A DNA stretch of 64,000 nucleotides from Thermoflavimicrobium daqui (GTDB lineage Bacteria > Bacillota > Bacilli > Thermoactinomycetales > Thermoactinomycetaceae): positions 372,001 to 436,000 of the forward strand of contig NZ_KZ845665.1 in assembly GCF_003313465.1 (NCBI RefSeq), read 5' to 3'. The notes below the pieces were generated by a model. The model was given only the letters and a program-made list of their open reading frames with translations. It did not search any database and was not told the origin of the DNA. Shown here one piece after another: positions 26,918 to 35,617 of the stretch. Each line of letters begins with the position of its first letter. Positions within the stretch are counted from its first letter, which is position 1. Both the position numbers and the translations under genes were made by a program.

Positions 26918-27065
26918 AAGCTCTTAAGAATAAGACAAATTTATTCGCTTAAGTTTACAAATAAAGGAGGGAATACTGCTACATGATGATTATACATGGA
27001 CAGGTAAGGTTCAAGAATGAAGAATGAACTTATTCTTAGAGCTTGTCTATGTGAATAGGTAGCAG
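26918..27065 (+). promoter_or_regulatory. Structured mRNA leader of terC with alternative helices
   Basis: Three pairings are visible. 26918-26934 pairs with 27029-27044 (16 pairs, one bulge). 26994-27005 pairs with 27041-27052 (12 pairs, some G-U). CTGCTAC 26976-26982 pairs with GTAGCAG 27059-27065, just before the ATG at 27073. The first two share 27041-27044 and exclude each other. This suggests a cis-acting switch. It does not show the yybP-ykoY manganese riboswitch consensus. Confidence 0.55.
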
Positions 27066-27072
27066 GCCAATT

Positions 27073-27744
27073 ATGGATGCGAACTTTTGGATTGGTTTTT
27101 TTAATATTATTGTGTTGGATTTAATTTTAAGCGGTGATAATGCTGTAGTCATCGGGATGGCAGCGCGTTCTTTACCTGCTGAACAGCGAAAAAAAGCAAT
27201 TATGTTTGGAACTGCTGCGGCGATTGTTTTGCGGGCAGCCCTTACAGCGATCGCTGCTTATCTCCTTAAAATTCCATTCTTAATGACAATTGGAGGGCTT
27301 TTATTACTATGGATTGCTGTGAAATTGCTGATTGAAGAAGAAAAAGAAACCGAAATTTCCGTTGGAAATAATATGCGTAGTGCCATTAAGACAATTATTA
27401 TCGCGGATGTCGTGATGAGCTTAGATAATGTACTCGCAGTTGCTGGAGCTGCTCATGGTAATATTATATTGGTATTATTTGGACTAGCCTTAAGTATTCC
27501 GATTATTATGTGGGGAAGTAAACTCATTGCTACAATCATGGATAAGTTCCCTTGGATTGTCTATTTAGGTTCAGCTATTTTAGGCTATACAGCAGGCGAT
27601 TTAATTGTAGGAGATAAGCTAGTAGCGAGATGGATTGAAATAGATATTTTAGAAAGAGTAATTCCAATTGCGCTGGCTATCTTAGTTGTGATCATCGGGG
27701 CGATTTGGAGAAAAAAAATGCAAGCCAATCAAAAAACAGTATAG
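27073..27744 (+). CDS. TerC-family membrane protein (YjbE-like)
   Basis: TerC/YjbE/YkoY proteins are polytopic membrane proteins linked to manganese export and metalation of secreted enzymes. Both hallmark acidic helices are present: VLDLILSGDNAVVIGMA and IADVVMSLDNVLAVAGAA. Seven or so hydrophobic segments fill 223 residues. No strong Shine-Dalgarno is present (only AGCAGG), and that piece is paired in the predicted leader helix, so translation may be controlled there. Confidence 0.9.
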   Translation: MDANFWIGFFNIIVLDLILSGDNAVVIGMAARSLPAEQRKKAIMFGTAAAIVLRAALTAIAAYLLKIPFLMTIGGLLLLWIAVKLLIEEEKETEISVGNNMRSAIKTIIIADVVMSLDNVLAVAGAAHGNIILVLFGLALSIPIIMWGSKLIATIMDKFPWIVYLGSAILGYTAGDLIVGDKLVARWIEIDILERVIPIALAILVVIIGAIWRKKMQANQKTV

Positions 27745-27761
27745 TACGGCTCGTTGATTGT

Positions 27762-27811
27762 AAAAGTGGGTTCTTCAGTTCTCAAAGAGAGTTGAAGAAT
27801 CCACTTTTTTG
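27762..27811 (+). terminator. Terminator after terC
   Basis: aaaagtgggttcttca / tgaagaatccacttttt, long stem with T-run. Confidence 0.9.
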
Positions 27812-27937
27812 TGTATGAAATTTTTATCCATATTATTTGTATAAAGATAAACAAAATTGTAAAAAACAGGAGGTTTTTAAGAGTTAAGGTCGAAAAAGAA
27901 AGGTGGGACGAAAGATTGTTCGAAAGGTGGGGATTGA

Positions 27938-29041
27938 TTGGATGTAGTAGCTTATATTTCAGAATTACTTACTCAAGCGATTGATAATCGTGCGAGTGAT
28001 ATACATATTGAACCACAAGCAGATCATTTGCGAATACGACAGCGAATCGATGGTTTTTTGGTACAAACAGATGAGGTGCCTACAGAGCATTCGTTGGCTA
28101 TTCTTTCTCGACTTAAAATTATGGGGCATTTGGATATTGGTGAGAGGCGAATTCCCCAGGATGGAGCGATGACACTCACACAAGCTCAAGCAACTTATGA
28201 TGTACGGATTTCTACATTACCTACACTTTATGGTGAGAAAGTGGTTTTGCGGCTATTTCGTAACCAATTTGAAAATATTACTTTAGAGCAACTAGGGATC
28301 GATACAGATGAACAAGAGCGGCTTGAAAAGTTAATCAAACGGGAAAGTGGACTGTTGATTGTAACAGGTCCAACTGGATCCGGAAAGACTACGACATTAT
28401 ATGCTATTTTACAAAAGTTAAATCAGGAACATCGAAATTTAGTTACTTTAGAAGATCCTGTAGAATTGCAAATCCCAGGTATGAATCAAGTCCAAATTAA
28501 TACAAAAGCTGGATTAACTTTCGCTCAGGGTTTACGAGCGATCATGCGGCAAGATCCCAATGTGATTATGATCGGTGAAATACGCGACCGTGAGACAGCT
28601 GATATTGCTATCCAAGCAGCATTAACTGGGCATCTTGTATTAACAACGTTGCATACTTCGGATTGTGCCAGTACAGTGACCAGATTGCTAGATATGAAAA
28701 TAGAGCCTTATCGAATTGCTGCAGCACTGGTTGGCGTTGTAGCTCAACGACTCATTCGACTAAGGTGTATTCAATGTTTAGGTAATGGATGTATAGAGTG
28801 TAAACGAACGGGTTATTTAGGCAGAACGGGTGTTTTTGAGATTACAGTCGTTAGTGAAGAATTGAAACATTTTATCATTAACATGAGTTCAAATACGTCA
28901 TTGCGAAAATATCTGAAACAACATGGGATCATTTCTTTAAGTGAGACGACTATGAATAAAGTTCAGTTAGGGTATACCACAATGGAAGAATATTATCGGG
29001 TGATTGAACATGTGGAAGAGATGGGATCGATGGAAAGCTGA
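27938..29041 (+). CDS. comGA: Competence ATPase ComGA
   Basis: ComGA powers assembly of the competence pseudopilus for DNA uptake. It has the GspE-like N-domain, Walker A GPTGSGKTTTL, the Asp box LEDPVE and Walker B region IMIGEIRDRETADIA. A CxxC-like pair of clusters (RCIQCLGNGCIEC) binds zinc in the family. The start is TTG at 27938 behind AAGGTGGGGA. First gene of comGA-comGG. Confidence 0.95.
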   Translation: MDVVAYISELLTQAIDNRASDIHIEPQADHLRIRQRIDGFLVQTDEVPTEHSLAILSRLKIMGHLDIGERRIPQDGAMTLTQAQATYDVRISTLPTLYGEKVVLRLFRNQFENITLEQLGIDTDEQERLEKLIKRESGLLIVTGPTGSGKTTTLYAILQKLNQEHRNLVTLEDPVELQIPGMNQVQINTKAGLTFAQGLRAIMRQDPNVIMIGEIRDRETADIAIQAALTGHLVLTTLHTSDCASTVTRLLDMKIEPYRIAAALVGVVAQRLIRLRCIQCLGNGCIECKRTGYLGRTGVFEITVVSEELKHFIINMSSNTSLRKYLKQHGIISLSETTMNKVQLGYTTMEEYYRVIEHVEEMGSMES

Positions 29042-30038
29042 CCAACTTGTGGTCTTTAGTAGTCAATTGGCCAATTTATTAACGAGTGGAATTCCACTTA
29101 TCCCCAGTTTAAATATACTCATCGAGCAAGAAGTTATTTCCTATCCATTTGGTAAACGAATCATCCACCATTTGGAAGAAGGACAAAGCTTCTCAAATGC
29201 TCTTATGCAAGAACAAATTCCTAGTTTATTTGTATCGTTTATTCGAGCTGCGGAAGAGCACGGGGACTATCCATTTGGACTTAAACAGTGTCAATCTTAT
29301 TATCAATCACGAGCTAAGTTTTCTCGGGAAATAAAAAAAGCAACCACTTATCCGGCCATTGTTTTATTACTAGTGATGGGGGCATTTCTGTTTTTAATGG
29401 TGTTTGTTTTGCCCCGTTTTCATGAACTTTATCAAACTATGGGTATTCAAATGCCAGTGATGACAGAGTGGATGCTGCACTCTTTTGAGCTGATTCGCAT
29501 TTGCATGGGAGTAGTGTTTACATTCCTACTTATTGCTTACTTATGGATCAGAACTTCGAAAAAGCAGCAATGGTTTTTAATTTTATTACATTTACCATTT
29601 GTAAATCGTTTTTTTCGGTTTCGTATAACACATTATGTAGCCATACAGTTAGGGGCATTATTACAAGCTGGTGTTCCGTTACTTACTGCACTTGAACTCA
29701 TTGAAAGCTTATCACCTTGGAGTCAACTATCTAAACAAATAAGAGCGATCAAAGATCAGGTTACACAGGGATATTCACTTTGTGAATCAATTGAAAATAT
29801 ATGCCACTCCTACTTCCTGCCAACCTTTTCTAAAATGGTAGCCTTAGGAGAGTCAAGTGGGCGGCTTGATGAATCACTACTCAACTTTGCAAACGGAGTT
29901 GAAATGATATTTAAGGAGCGAATGGAACAATTTACTCGTAGTTTAGAACCGATTCTTATTTTAATTATTGGGGTTTTTATATCGATCACTGTGATTAGCC
30001 TTTTTATGCCCATGTTGCAAGTAGTTAAAGGACTTTAG
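29010..30038 (+). CDS. comGB: Competence pseudopilus platform protein ComGB
   Basis: This GspF-type inner membrane platform protein has two cytoplasmic halves (QLANLLTSGIPL and QLGALLQAGVPLLTALE) and three membrane helices, the last near the C-terminus (LIIGVFISITVISLFMPM). It overlaps comGA by about 30 bases. ATG at 29010 is preferred to TTG at 29004. Confidence 0.92.
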   Translation: MWKRWDRWKADQLVVFSSQLANLLTSGIPLIPSLNILIEQEVISYPFGKRIIHHLEEGQSFSNALMQEQIPSLFVSFIRAAEEHGDYPFGLKQCQSYYQSRAKFSREIKKATTYPAIVLLLVMGAFLFLMVFVLPRFHELYQTMGIQMPVMTEWMLHSFELIRICMGVVFTFLLIAYLWIRTSKKQQWFLILLHLPFVNRFFRFRITHYVAIQLGALLQAGVPLLTALELIESLSPWSQLSKQIRAIKDQVTQGYSLCESIENICHSYFLPTFSKMVALGESSGRLDESLLNFANGVEMIFKERMEQFTRSLEPILILIIGVFISITVISLFMPMLQVVKGL

Positions 30039-30058
30039 AAGGTGGTTGATTATGTCTT

Positions 30059-30409
30059 ATGAAAAAAATACGATCCAATTCAAATGAAAAGGGATTTACT
30101 TTGGTAGAGATGATCGTTGTTTTGTTTATTATTGGTTTAGTTGTAGCTTGTGCGATTCCTAATTTAAAGGCAGCTGGAGAGACAGCGAGGGAGAGAGTGG
30201 ATCAAATGAACCGAAAGCTAATTAGTGCTCAAGCAGATAACTATTATCTCGAATATGGTGAGTATCCAGCATCGGTTCAAGAATTAGTGAAGAGAAATTT
30301 TCTTCGTTCAGAACCAGAATGCCCTGGTGGTAAGGGAAAATATATTATTCATCGTTCACCAAATATTTCAAGTGAAAAGCGAGTCACTTGTGAAAAAGAT
30401 GGAAAATAA
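30059..30409 (+). CDS. comGC: Major pseudopilin ComGC
   Basis: The class III prepilin signal KGFTLVEMIVVLFIIGLVVA marks the ComC cleavage site after Gly, and the mature helix follows. A Cys pair (ECPGG and VTCEK) may form the known disulfide. It is 116 residues long. The ribosome binding site AGAAGGTGG is unusually far (about 13 bases) from the ATG; a closer out-of-frame ATG at 30052 opens only 11 codons. Confidence 0.93.
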   Translation: MKKIRSNSNEKGFTLVEMIVVLFIIGLVVACAIPNLKAAGETARERVDQMNRKLISAQADNYYLEYGEYPASVQELVKRNFLRSEPECPGGKGKYIIHRSPNISSEKRVTCEKDGK

Positions 30410-30848
30410 GTTGATTCAAGATGAATCAGGTTGGACTCTGATTGAAATTATTCTGATTTTATTCTTATGGGGTAGCTGGCTTTGGATGGTGTATCCTACT
30501 GTAAGTCATATTGGAGATCGTTTAGAGCGTGAAATGTTGTTAGAATTACTAGCATCAGAACTCCAATTAGCACAAACGGAAGCAAAGAGTCGACAGCAAG
30601 AGGTGGAAGTTATTCATTCGGCAAAAAAGATTCAGATAGTTCAAGCCGAGCGCTCAATACGCTTAGTGGAACTCCCCAAACAATATCAACTGAAAAGTAA
30701 TTACCCTAAACAAAGAATCGTTTTTCGTAAAACAGGTCAAGTACGAGGAGGGACAATGAAGCTATTTCAGGGCAAGCACATGGTGGGAATGATTAAAATA
30801 CAAGTTGCTTCAGGACGATCAAAGGTAGAGTGGGAAGGGAATGAATGA
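30399..30848 (+). CDS. comGD: Minor pseudopilin ComGD
   Basis: A short leader ending ESG is followed by WTLIEIILILFLWGSWLWM, a prepilin helix in which the usual Phe+1 is Trp. ATG at 30399 (or GTG at 30390) overlaps the end of comGC. About 149 residues, with a beta-rich C-terminal part as in minor pseudopilins. Confidence 0.88.
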   Translation: MENKLIQDESGWTLIEIILILFLWGSWLWMVYPTVSHIGDRLEREMLLELLASELQLAQTEAKSRQQEVEVIHSAKKIQIVQAERSIRLVELPKQYQLKSNYPKQRIVFRKTGQVRGGTMKLFQGKHMVGMIKIQVASGRSKVEWEGNE

Positions 30849-31230
30849 TCATAGAAAAGGGGAAAAAGGGTTTACCTTAGCCGAAGTCATAACTTCATTG
30901 ATGATATTCGGTTTGGTTCTTTCATTTGTTGTTCCTATCTACCAAAATCTCAAAAAGCAAAGTGATGAGCATATCATTGAAGTAGAAGCTCAGATAAAAT
31001 TACAAGAAAAGTTGGAAAATATCTTAGCGGATTCATTCGAAAATAAACAGGATAAAGGAAATGAGTTTCAACGAAGTAAAATTAAGCCCAATTTAACATA
31101 TCAACTTCATTGGTATAAAAAACTTAGACGAACTGGGCTATGGCAAATTCATGTGGAGGTACAATGGGAAGATCCATCCAAGCGAAAGAGAAAACTAAAT
31201 CTACAAACATCTCGCTATATACCTATATGA
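30841..31230 (+). CDS. comGE: Minor pseudopilin ComGE
   Basis: The prepilin signal EKGFTLAEVITSLMIFGLVLSF lies at residues 8-29. It overlaps comGD by 8 bases and comGF by ATGA. It is 129 residues long, and its identity as comGE comes mainly from operon position. Confidence 0.88.
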   Translation: MNDHRKGEKGFTLAEVITSLMIFGLVLSFVVPIYQNLKKQSDEHIIEVEAQIKLQEKLENILADSFENKQDKGNEFQRSKIKPNLTYQLHWYKKLRRTGLWQIHVEVQWEDPSKRKRKLNLQTSRYIPI

Positions 31231-31697
31231 AAGAGCAAGGATTTACTTATATCGAACTGATCATTTCATTATCGATTGGGTTGCTTTTGATCCCTGCATT
31301 TTATTTTTGTGCACAATTATTAGAAAAAGAAGTAAAACAAATGATGGGACAAGCTCGTCTCTCTATGGAGTATCAACAATTTCTCCATGATTTTCAAGAT
31401 GAGGTTAAACAAGGAACAAACTTTCGTACAGTACAAGGAGCCTTATTATTTGATTTGCCCACAGGTGATACCGTTCGCTATGAGCTTAAAAAAAGGCAAA
31501 TAATTCGTAGTATCAAAAAAGAAGATGAAGTAAGGTTTCAAGGAAGAACTATTCTTTTAAGCCATGTCTATTTTGTTCTTTTTAAACCTGAGCGCTCAGG
31601 AGTGAGTTTAGAAATAGGATTACAGAATTGGTATGCAGACTTCGAAATGAAAATCTTTATTTATGGGAGAGATCGAGAGATTTATGAGAAAAAATGA
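31227..31697 (+). CDS. comGF: Minor pseudopilin ComGF
   Basis: MKEQGFTYIELIISLSIG is a prepilin signal with a very short leader. The C-terminal region has the ComGF-like beta domain (DEVKQGTNF, YELKKRQIIRSI). The start at 31227 overlaps the comGE stop as ATGA. About 156 residues. Confidence 0.88.
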   Translation: MKEQGFTYIELIISLSIGLLLIPAFYFCAQLLEKEVKQMMGQARLSMEYQQFLHDFQDEVKQGTNFRTVQGALLFDLPTGDTVRYELKKRQIIRSIKKEDEVRFQGRTILLSHVYFVLFKPERSGVSLEIGLQNWYADFEMKIFIYGRDREIYEKK

Positions 31698-32064
31698 ACA
31701 GGGCATGATCCTTCCTATTGTACTGGCGGTCTCTATACTGCTATTTATCCTATTTACTTCCTTTTTATCTCAAATTGCTCGCAGTCATCAAGTGAAAAAG
31801 TTATATATTGAATCATCCCGAGCTCAGTATGCAGCAGAGAGTGGAATTGCTTGGAGACAAGCTCAGCTTGCAAGAAATAGCCAAGATTTAAAAGTCGCTT
31901 ATACAAAAACAGATGATATTCGTGTAAAAACAGAAGTAACCTATTTGGAAAATGTCCATTCGTTTCAGGTCAAGGCAACTGCATTTGCTCGTTATGGAGT
32001 AAATCAAACAGTCATTGCTTTGCTCGAACCGGATACGCTAGAGATTTTACGTGTAATGCGGTAA
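31684..32064 (+). CDS. comGG: Minor pseudopilin ComGG
   Basis: MRKNEQGMILPIVLAVS leads into a hydrophobic helix without the usual Glu+5, as in ComGG and GspK-type tip pseudopilins. It overlaps comGF by 14 bases. I take ATG at 31684, 126 residues. Confidence 0.85.
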   Translation: MRKNEQGMILPIVLAVSILLFILFTSFLSQIARSHQVKKLYIESSRAQYAAESGIAWRQAQLARNSQDLKVAYTKTDDIRVKTEVTYLENVHSFQVKATAFARYGVNQTVIALLEPDTLEILRVMR

Positions 32065-32098
32065 TATGAGCGTAAAAAGAAAGAAGAGAAATGGATCT

Positions 32099-32614
32099 AT
32101 GACTAAACAACATGTGATCTTAATCGGACTAATGGGAACGGGTAAAACAACGGTTGGACAAGAATTACATAAACGAATCGCTTATCCATGGGTGGATACG
32201 GATCAAGCACTAGAAAGCAAATGGGGATTTTCAATTGCTAGGTATTTTGCCCAATACGGAGAAGAGGCATTTCGCAAGGAAGAAACAACCATATTAAAAG
32301 CAATATTGGATGGACCACCTTCAATCATTACCACAGGAGGAGGTATTGTGCTTAGACAGGAAAATTGTGAATGGATGCGGCAAAAGGGTTGGGTTATTCA
32401 TCTTACTGCTCATCCAGAAGTACTGATTCAACGTCTGTCTCATGATCAGTCACGTCCACTTCTCTTGGGAAATGTAGCGGACAAAATATGGCAATTGATA
32501 AAGGAGCGAAAAGGAAAATATGATTTTGCAGACATAACCATTGATACTAGCAAGCAGACCATTGATGGTGTTATACAAGAAATCATTCGAGAGTGGCAGA
32601 AGTTTAAGCGATAA
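32099..32614 (+). CDS. aroK: Shikimate kinase
   Basis: The enzyme phosphorylates shikimate in aromatic amino acid synthesis. It has Walker A GLMGTGKTTVG, the shikimate-binding DTD and FRKEE motifs, GGGIV, and the lid QSRPLL. ATG at 32099 has an AGAAGAGAAATGGA stretch in front. ATG at 32066, two bases after comGG, would add 11 basic residues and cannot be excluded. It lies within the comG-yqzE run and is probably cotranscribed. Confidence 0.93.
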   Translation: MTKQHVILIGLMGTGKTTVGQELHKRIAYPWVDTDQALESKWGFSIARYFAQYGEEAFRKEETTILKAILDGPPSIITTGGGIVLRQENCEWMRQKGWVIHLTAHPEVLIQRLSHDQSRPLLLGNVADKIWQLIKERKGKYDFADITIDTSKQTIDGVIQEIIREWQKFKR

Positions 32615-32650
32615 ATAAATGGGTCATCCTAATGGATGAGGTGGAATACA

Positions 32651-32839
32651 ATGTCTTTTAAAGATTGGATTCAATATTTACTTGGACGGATCATCTGGTA
32701 CATGGAGACCCCAAAAGAACAACGTAAAGAAGTGAAACAATCACAAAAGGAAAGTTGGTCTGTTCGTTGGTTTGGTTTAATTCCTTTATCGATTAAAATG
32801 TATGTTCATAAACAGCGTTCGCGAATCCGAGGTGGATAA
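32651..32839 (+). CDS. yqzE: YqzE family protein
   Basis: Like B. subtilis YqzE, also found just after comG, it reads SFKDWIQYLLGRIIWYMETPKEQRKE, then SWSVRWFGLIPLSIKM and a basic tail. About 62 residues. ATG at 32651 follows GAGGTGG. Function unknown. Confidence 0.88.
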   Translation: MSFKDWIQYLLGRIIWYMETPKEQRKEVKQSQKESWSVRWFGLIPLSIKMYVHKQRSRIRGG

Positions 32840-32841
32840 AG

Positions 32842-32997
32842 ATGGGAGAAAAAGCAAAACAACCTTTTCAACTACTGAATGTAAAAGAACACCCAGATGC
32901 ACTAAAGATGATCACCGAGTTTGAGCGAGAGTTAAATGATGCGGTAAAAGGAAATGTTGCTTTGGTAGCATATATAGATAAAGAACAAAAAAGTTAA
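32842..32997 (+). CDS. Small hypothetical protein, 51 aa
   Basis: It follows yqzE by two bases behind GAGGTGGATAAAG. The product is soluble and mixed-charge, beginning MGEKAKQPFQLL and ending DKEQKS. Tight spacing and the terminator straight after it make it the last gene of the competence transcript. Not recognised. Confidence 0.65.
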   Translation: MGEKAKQPFQLLNVKEHPDALKMITEFERELNDAVKGNVALVAYIDKEQKS

Positions 32998-33008
32998 ACT
33001 TTCTTGAT

Positions 33009-33036
33009 AAAAAAGGAGCAAATGGCTCCTTTTTTG
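33009..33036 (+). terminator. Terminator of the comG-yqzE transcript
   Basis: aaaaaggagc / ggctcctttttt around AAAT. Confidence 0.88.
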
Positions 33037-33122
33037 ATTGAGAAGATATGATATACTGTATGGCGAGTAATTGATTTTCATGGTTTTAATTTGATGTGAG
33101 GAATTAAAGGAGCGAATGCTTC

Positions 33123-34247
33123 ATGACTTATGGTACAGAAGTCAAGACAATAACCCACCGTACCCAAACAAGAGCGGTAAAAGTGGGGAATGTACAAATC
33201 GGTGGAAATGATCAAGTTGTTATTCAAAGTATGACTACAACCAAGACACATGATGTAAAAGCAACTGTTGCAGAGATTCATCGTTTGACAGAAGCGGGAT
33301 GTCAAATTGTTCGTGTAGCTTGCCCAGATATGCGAGCAGCTGAAGCAATCCCTGAAATTAAAAAAGAGATTTCTATCCCGTTGGTAGCAGATATCCACTT
33401 CGATTATCGCTTAGCATTAAAAGCAATCGAAGGTGGTATTGATAAAATTCGCATTAACCCAGGGAATATTGGAAAGCGGGAAAAAGTAGAAGCTGTGGTT
33501 CAAGCTGCTAAAGATCGTGGGATTCCTATTCGTATTGGGGTAAATGCGGGCTCTTTAGAAAGACGAATATTAGAAAAGTATGGATATCCTACAGCTGATG
33601 GAATGGTAGAAAGTGCTTTATACCACATAGGAATATTAGAAGAACTGGACTTTCATGATATCATTGTTTCACTCAAAGCTTCAGATGTACGTCTGGCGAT
33701 TGAGGCTTATCGAAAAGCGGCTGAGACATTTAATTATCCACTTCACTTGGGTATTACTGAATCAGGAACACTATTTTCTGGAACGGTAAAAAGCGCTGCT
33801 GGTCTTGGAGCTCTTTTATCCATGGGAATTGGATCAACAGTTCGAATTTCACTAAGTGCAGATCCAGTTGAAGAAGTAAAGGTTGCACGTGAGTTGTTAA
33901 AGTCATTTGGCTTAGCTGCAAATGCAGCAACTCTGATCTCATGCCCAACTTGTGGTCGGATTGAGATTGACCTTATTCGGATCGCCAATGAAGTTGAAGA
34001 ATATATCTCAAAAATCCAAGCCCCCATTAAAGTATCAGTCCTTGGATGTGCTGTTAACGGTCCAGGTGAGGCCAAAGAAGCAGATATTGGTATTGCTGGG
34101 GCTCGTGGTGAAGGATTGTTATTTAGACATGGGGAAACCATTCGTAAAATCCCTGAATCTAAAATGGTTGAAGAGTTGAAGAAAGAAATTGATAAACTAG
34201 CTGAAGAATATAAGCGTTATGGTACTATAGCTGGTAAAAAAAGATAA
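33123..34247 (+). CDS. ispG: 4-hydroxy-3-methylbut-2-enyl diphosphate synthase
   Basis: IspG (GcpE) makes HMBPP in the MEP isoprenoid pathway. It has a TIM barrel ([30 protein letters not shown]) and the C-terminal 4Fe-4S site: two Cys in SCPTCGR, the third in [10 protein letters not shown]. It is 374 residues long. AAAGGAG precedes the ATG by 12 bases. Confidence 0.96.
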   Translation: MTYGTEVKTITHRTQTRAVKVGNVQIGGNDQVVIQSMTTTKTHDVKATVAEIHRLTEAGCQIVRVACPDMRAAEAIPEIKKEISIPLVADIHFDYRLALKAIEGGIDKIRINPGNIGKREKVEAVVQAAKDRGIPIRIGVNAGSLERRILEKYGYPTADGMVESALYHIGILEELDFHDIIVSLKASDVRLAIEAYRKAAETFNYPLHLGITESGTLFSGTVKSAAGLGALLSMGIGSTVRISLSADPVEEVKVARELLKSFGLAANAATLISCPTCGRIEIDLIRIANEVEEYISKIQAPIKVSVLGCAVNGPGEAKEADIGIAGARGEGLLFRHGETIRKIPESKMVEELKKEIDKLAEEYKRYGTIAGKKR

Positions 34248-34316
34248 GTATATTTTGGATAATGAAGTGAGTGCATCCGCATACTATGGTTGGACCTATG
34301 GAGAAGGAGGGACATC

Positions 34317-34541
34317 GTGGAGCGATTTGCACTCTCTTTAGTTATTATTGGTGCGATTAACTGGTTGCTAGTTGGAATATTCCAATGGGATTTAGTTGCT
34401 GCGATTTTTGGTGGAGATATGATTCGTTCATCTTCTCCGCTCGCACGTCTAATCTATACATTGGTCGGACTGGCAGGATTGTATGCGATCAAATTCTTAT
34501 TTAATCAACGAGAGTCTGTAAATAATCAGCAGGAAAAATAG
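34317..34541 (+). CDS. DUF378 family membrane protein
   Basis: The 74-residue product has two membrane helices: LVIIGAINWLLVGIFQWDLVA, carrying the family's conserved INW...F-D-L, and IYTLVGLAGLYAIKFL. GTG at 34317 is correctly spaced after GAAGGAGGGA. Function unknown. Confidence 0.88.
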   Translation: MERFALSLVIIGAINWLLVGIFQWDLVAAIFGGDMIRSSSPLARLIYTLVGLAGLYAIKFLFNQRESVNNQQEK

Positions 34542-34556
34542 ATCAAAAAAGAATTT

Positions 34557-34596
34557 AAAAAGGCGATACCTATCGGATTATGGTATCGCCTTTTTA
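34557..34596. terminator. Bidirectional terminator
   Basis: aaaaaggcgatacc / ggtatcgccttttt lies between the DUF378 gene (+) and cydB (-). Confidence 0.92.
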
Positions 34597-34603
34597 TATG
34601 GCG

Positions 34604-35617
34604 CTATTTCCGTCCTTGGACATATTTAGCATTAAATAAGAATAAGCGAAGAAGTAGATATAGAGAAGGTATTAATAAACATAGCCCTGCGATAAAGGCA
34701 ATCACTAAGGCCCATCCCATTGTGGAATTCGTTAAGGCACTTTGAATCGTGATATATGGATAAAGTAGATAAGGAAGGTGGCCAAATCCATATCCATAAA
34801 AAGCGAAGGCAAACTGTAACATAACAAAAGTAAAAGCCAGCCCGAGTCGCTTTTTTTTCCAGATCAAATAGATAGCAACGAAAAAGCAGATCAGAGAAGC
34901 CACAAACATCCAAGCAATATCTAACATAGAACGAAAATGTTCTGGATTATGCTTGGATATTCCCCAAAAAACCAATAAACTGGCTAAAATAGTGGGACCA
35001 CTCCAAAATAAGGCATATCTTCGTAGTAAGTCTCGAGCTTGGATATCATTAGCTTTATCTGCATAAAAGGTAAGAAAACTAGCACTGATATAAAGAATAC
35101 TTACTAAAGCAAGGAATACGACCGACCATGAGTAAGGGCTCATCAATAGGCGGTCTGCGTGAAAAACTACATTTTCCCCAACTTTTTCAATAAAGCCTCC
35201 TTCTGAGATGGTAAGTACTGTAGAGAGAGAGGCAGGAATAAAGAGACCTGTTATTCCATACAGAAACATATATATTCGGCTTTTACGTGCTCCATAGTTG
35301 GCAAAAGCATAAAATGAACCACGTATAGAAAGGAGTAATAAAGCAATTCCCCCAGGAATGAGGAGGGCTGTTCCATAATAATAAGCAGTATCTGGAAAAA
35401 AGCCGACTAGACCTACAAAGAAAAAGACCAAAAATACATTTGTTACCTCCCACACAGGAGAAAGATAGCGATCAATAATTTGACTGACAATGTGTTCTTT
35501 TTTGGTTAACATGCTGTAATAACTGAAAAAGCCTGCACCAAAGTCGATTGAAGCAATAATGACATAACCATAAAGAAAAGTCCAAAGAACGGTAATTCCA
35601 ATCAGTTCAAGTGGCAT
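34604..35617 (-). CDS. cydB: Cytochrome bd oxidase subunit II
   Basis: CydB partners CydA in the quinol oxidase that reduces O2 with high affinity. It has eight or nine hydrophobic segments; IDFGAGFFSYYS at residues 24-35 and SPVWEVTNVFLVFFFVGLVGFFP are family landmarks. 337 residues, overlapping cydA by 11 bases. The cydCD haem transporter genes are not nearby. Confidence 0.93.
   Translation of the reverse strand: MPLELIGITVLWTFLYGYVIIASIDFGAGFFSYYSMLTKKEHIVSQIIDRYLSPVWEVTNVFLVFFFVGLVGFFPDTAYYYGTALLIPGGIALLLLSIRGSFYAFANYGARKSRIYMFLYGITGLFIPASLSTVLTISEGGFIEKVGENVVFHADRLLMSPYSWSVVFLALVSILYISASFLTFYADKANDIQARDLLRRYALFWSGPTILASLLVFWGISKHNPEHFRSMLDIAWMFVASLICFFVAIYLIWKKKRLGLAFTFVMLQFAFAFYGYGFGHLPYLLYPYITIQSALTNSTMGWALVIAFIAGLCLLIPSLYLLLRLFLFNAKYVQGRK

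Noticed and set aside
26960-27072. yybP-ykoY manganese riboswitch before terC
   Set aside because: The GGGGAGUA and paired-loop consensus blocks are not found, although the leader is clearly structured.
33743-34179. Open frames within ispG on both strands
   Set aside because: They are alternative-frame shadows of a conserved gene.
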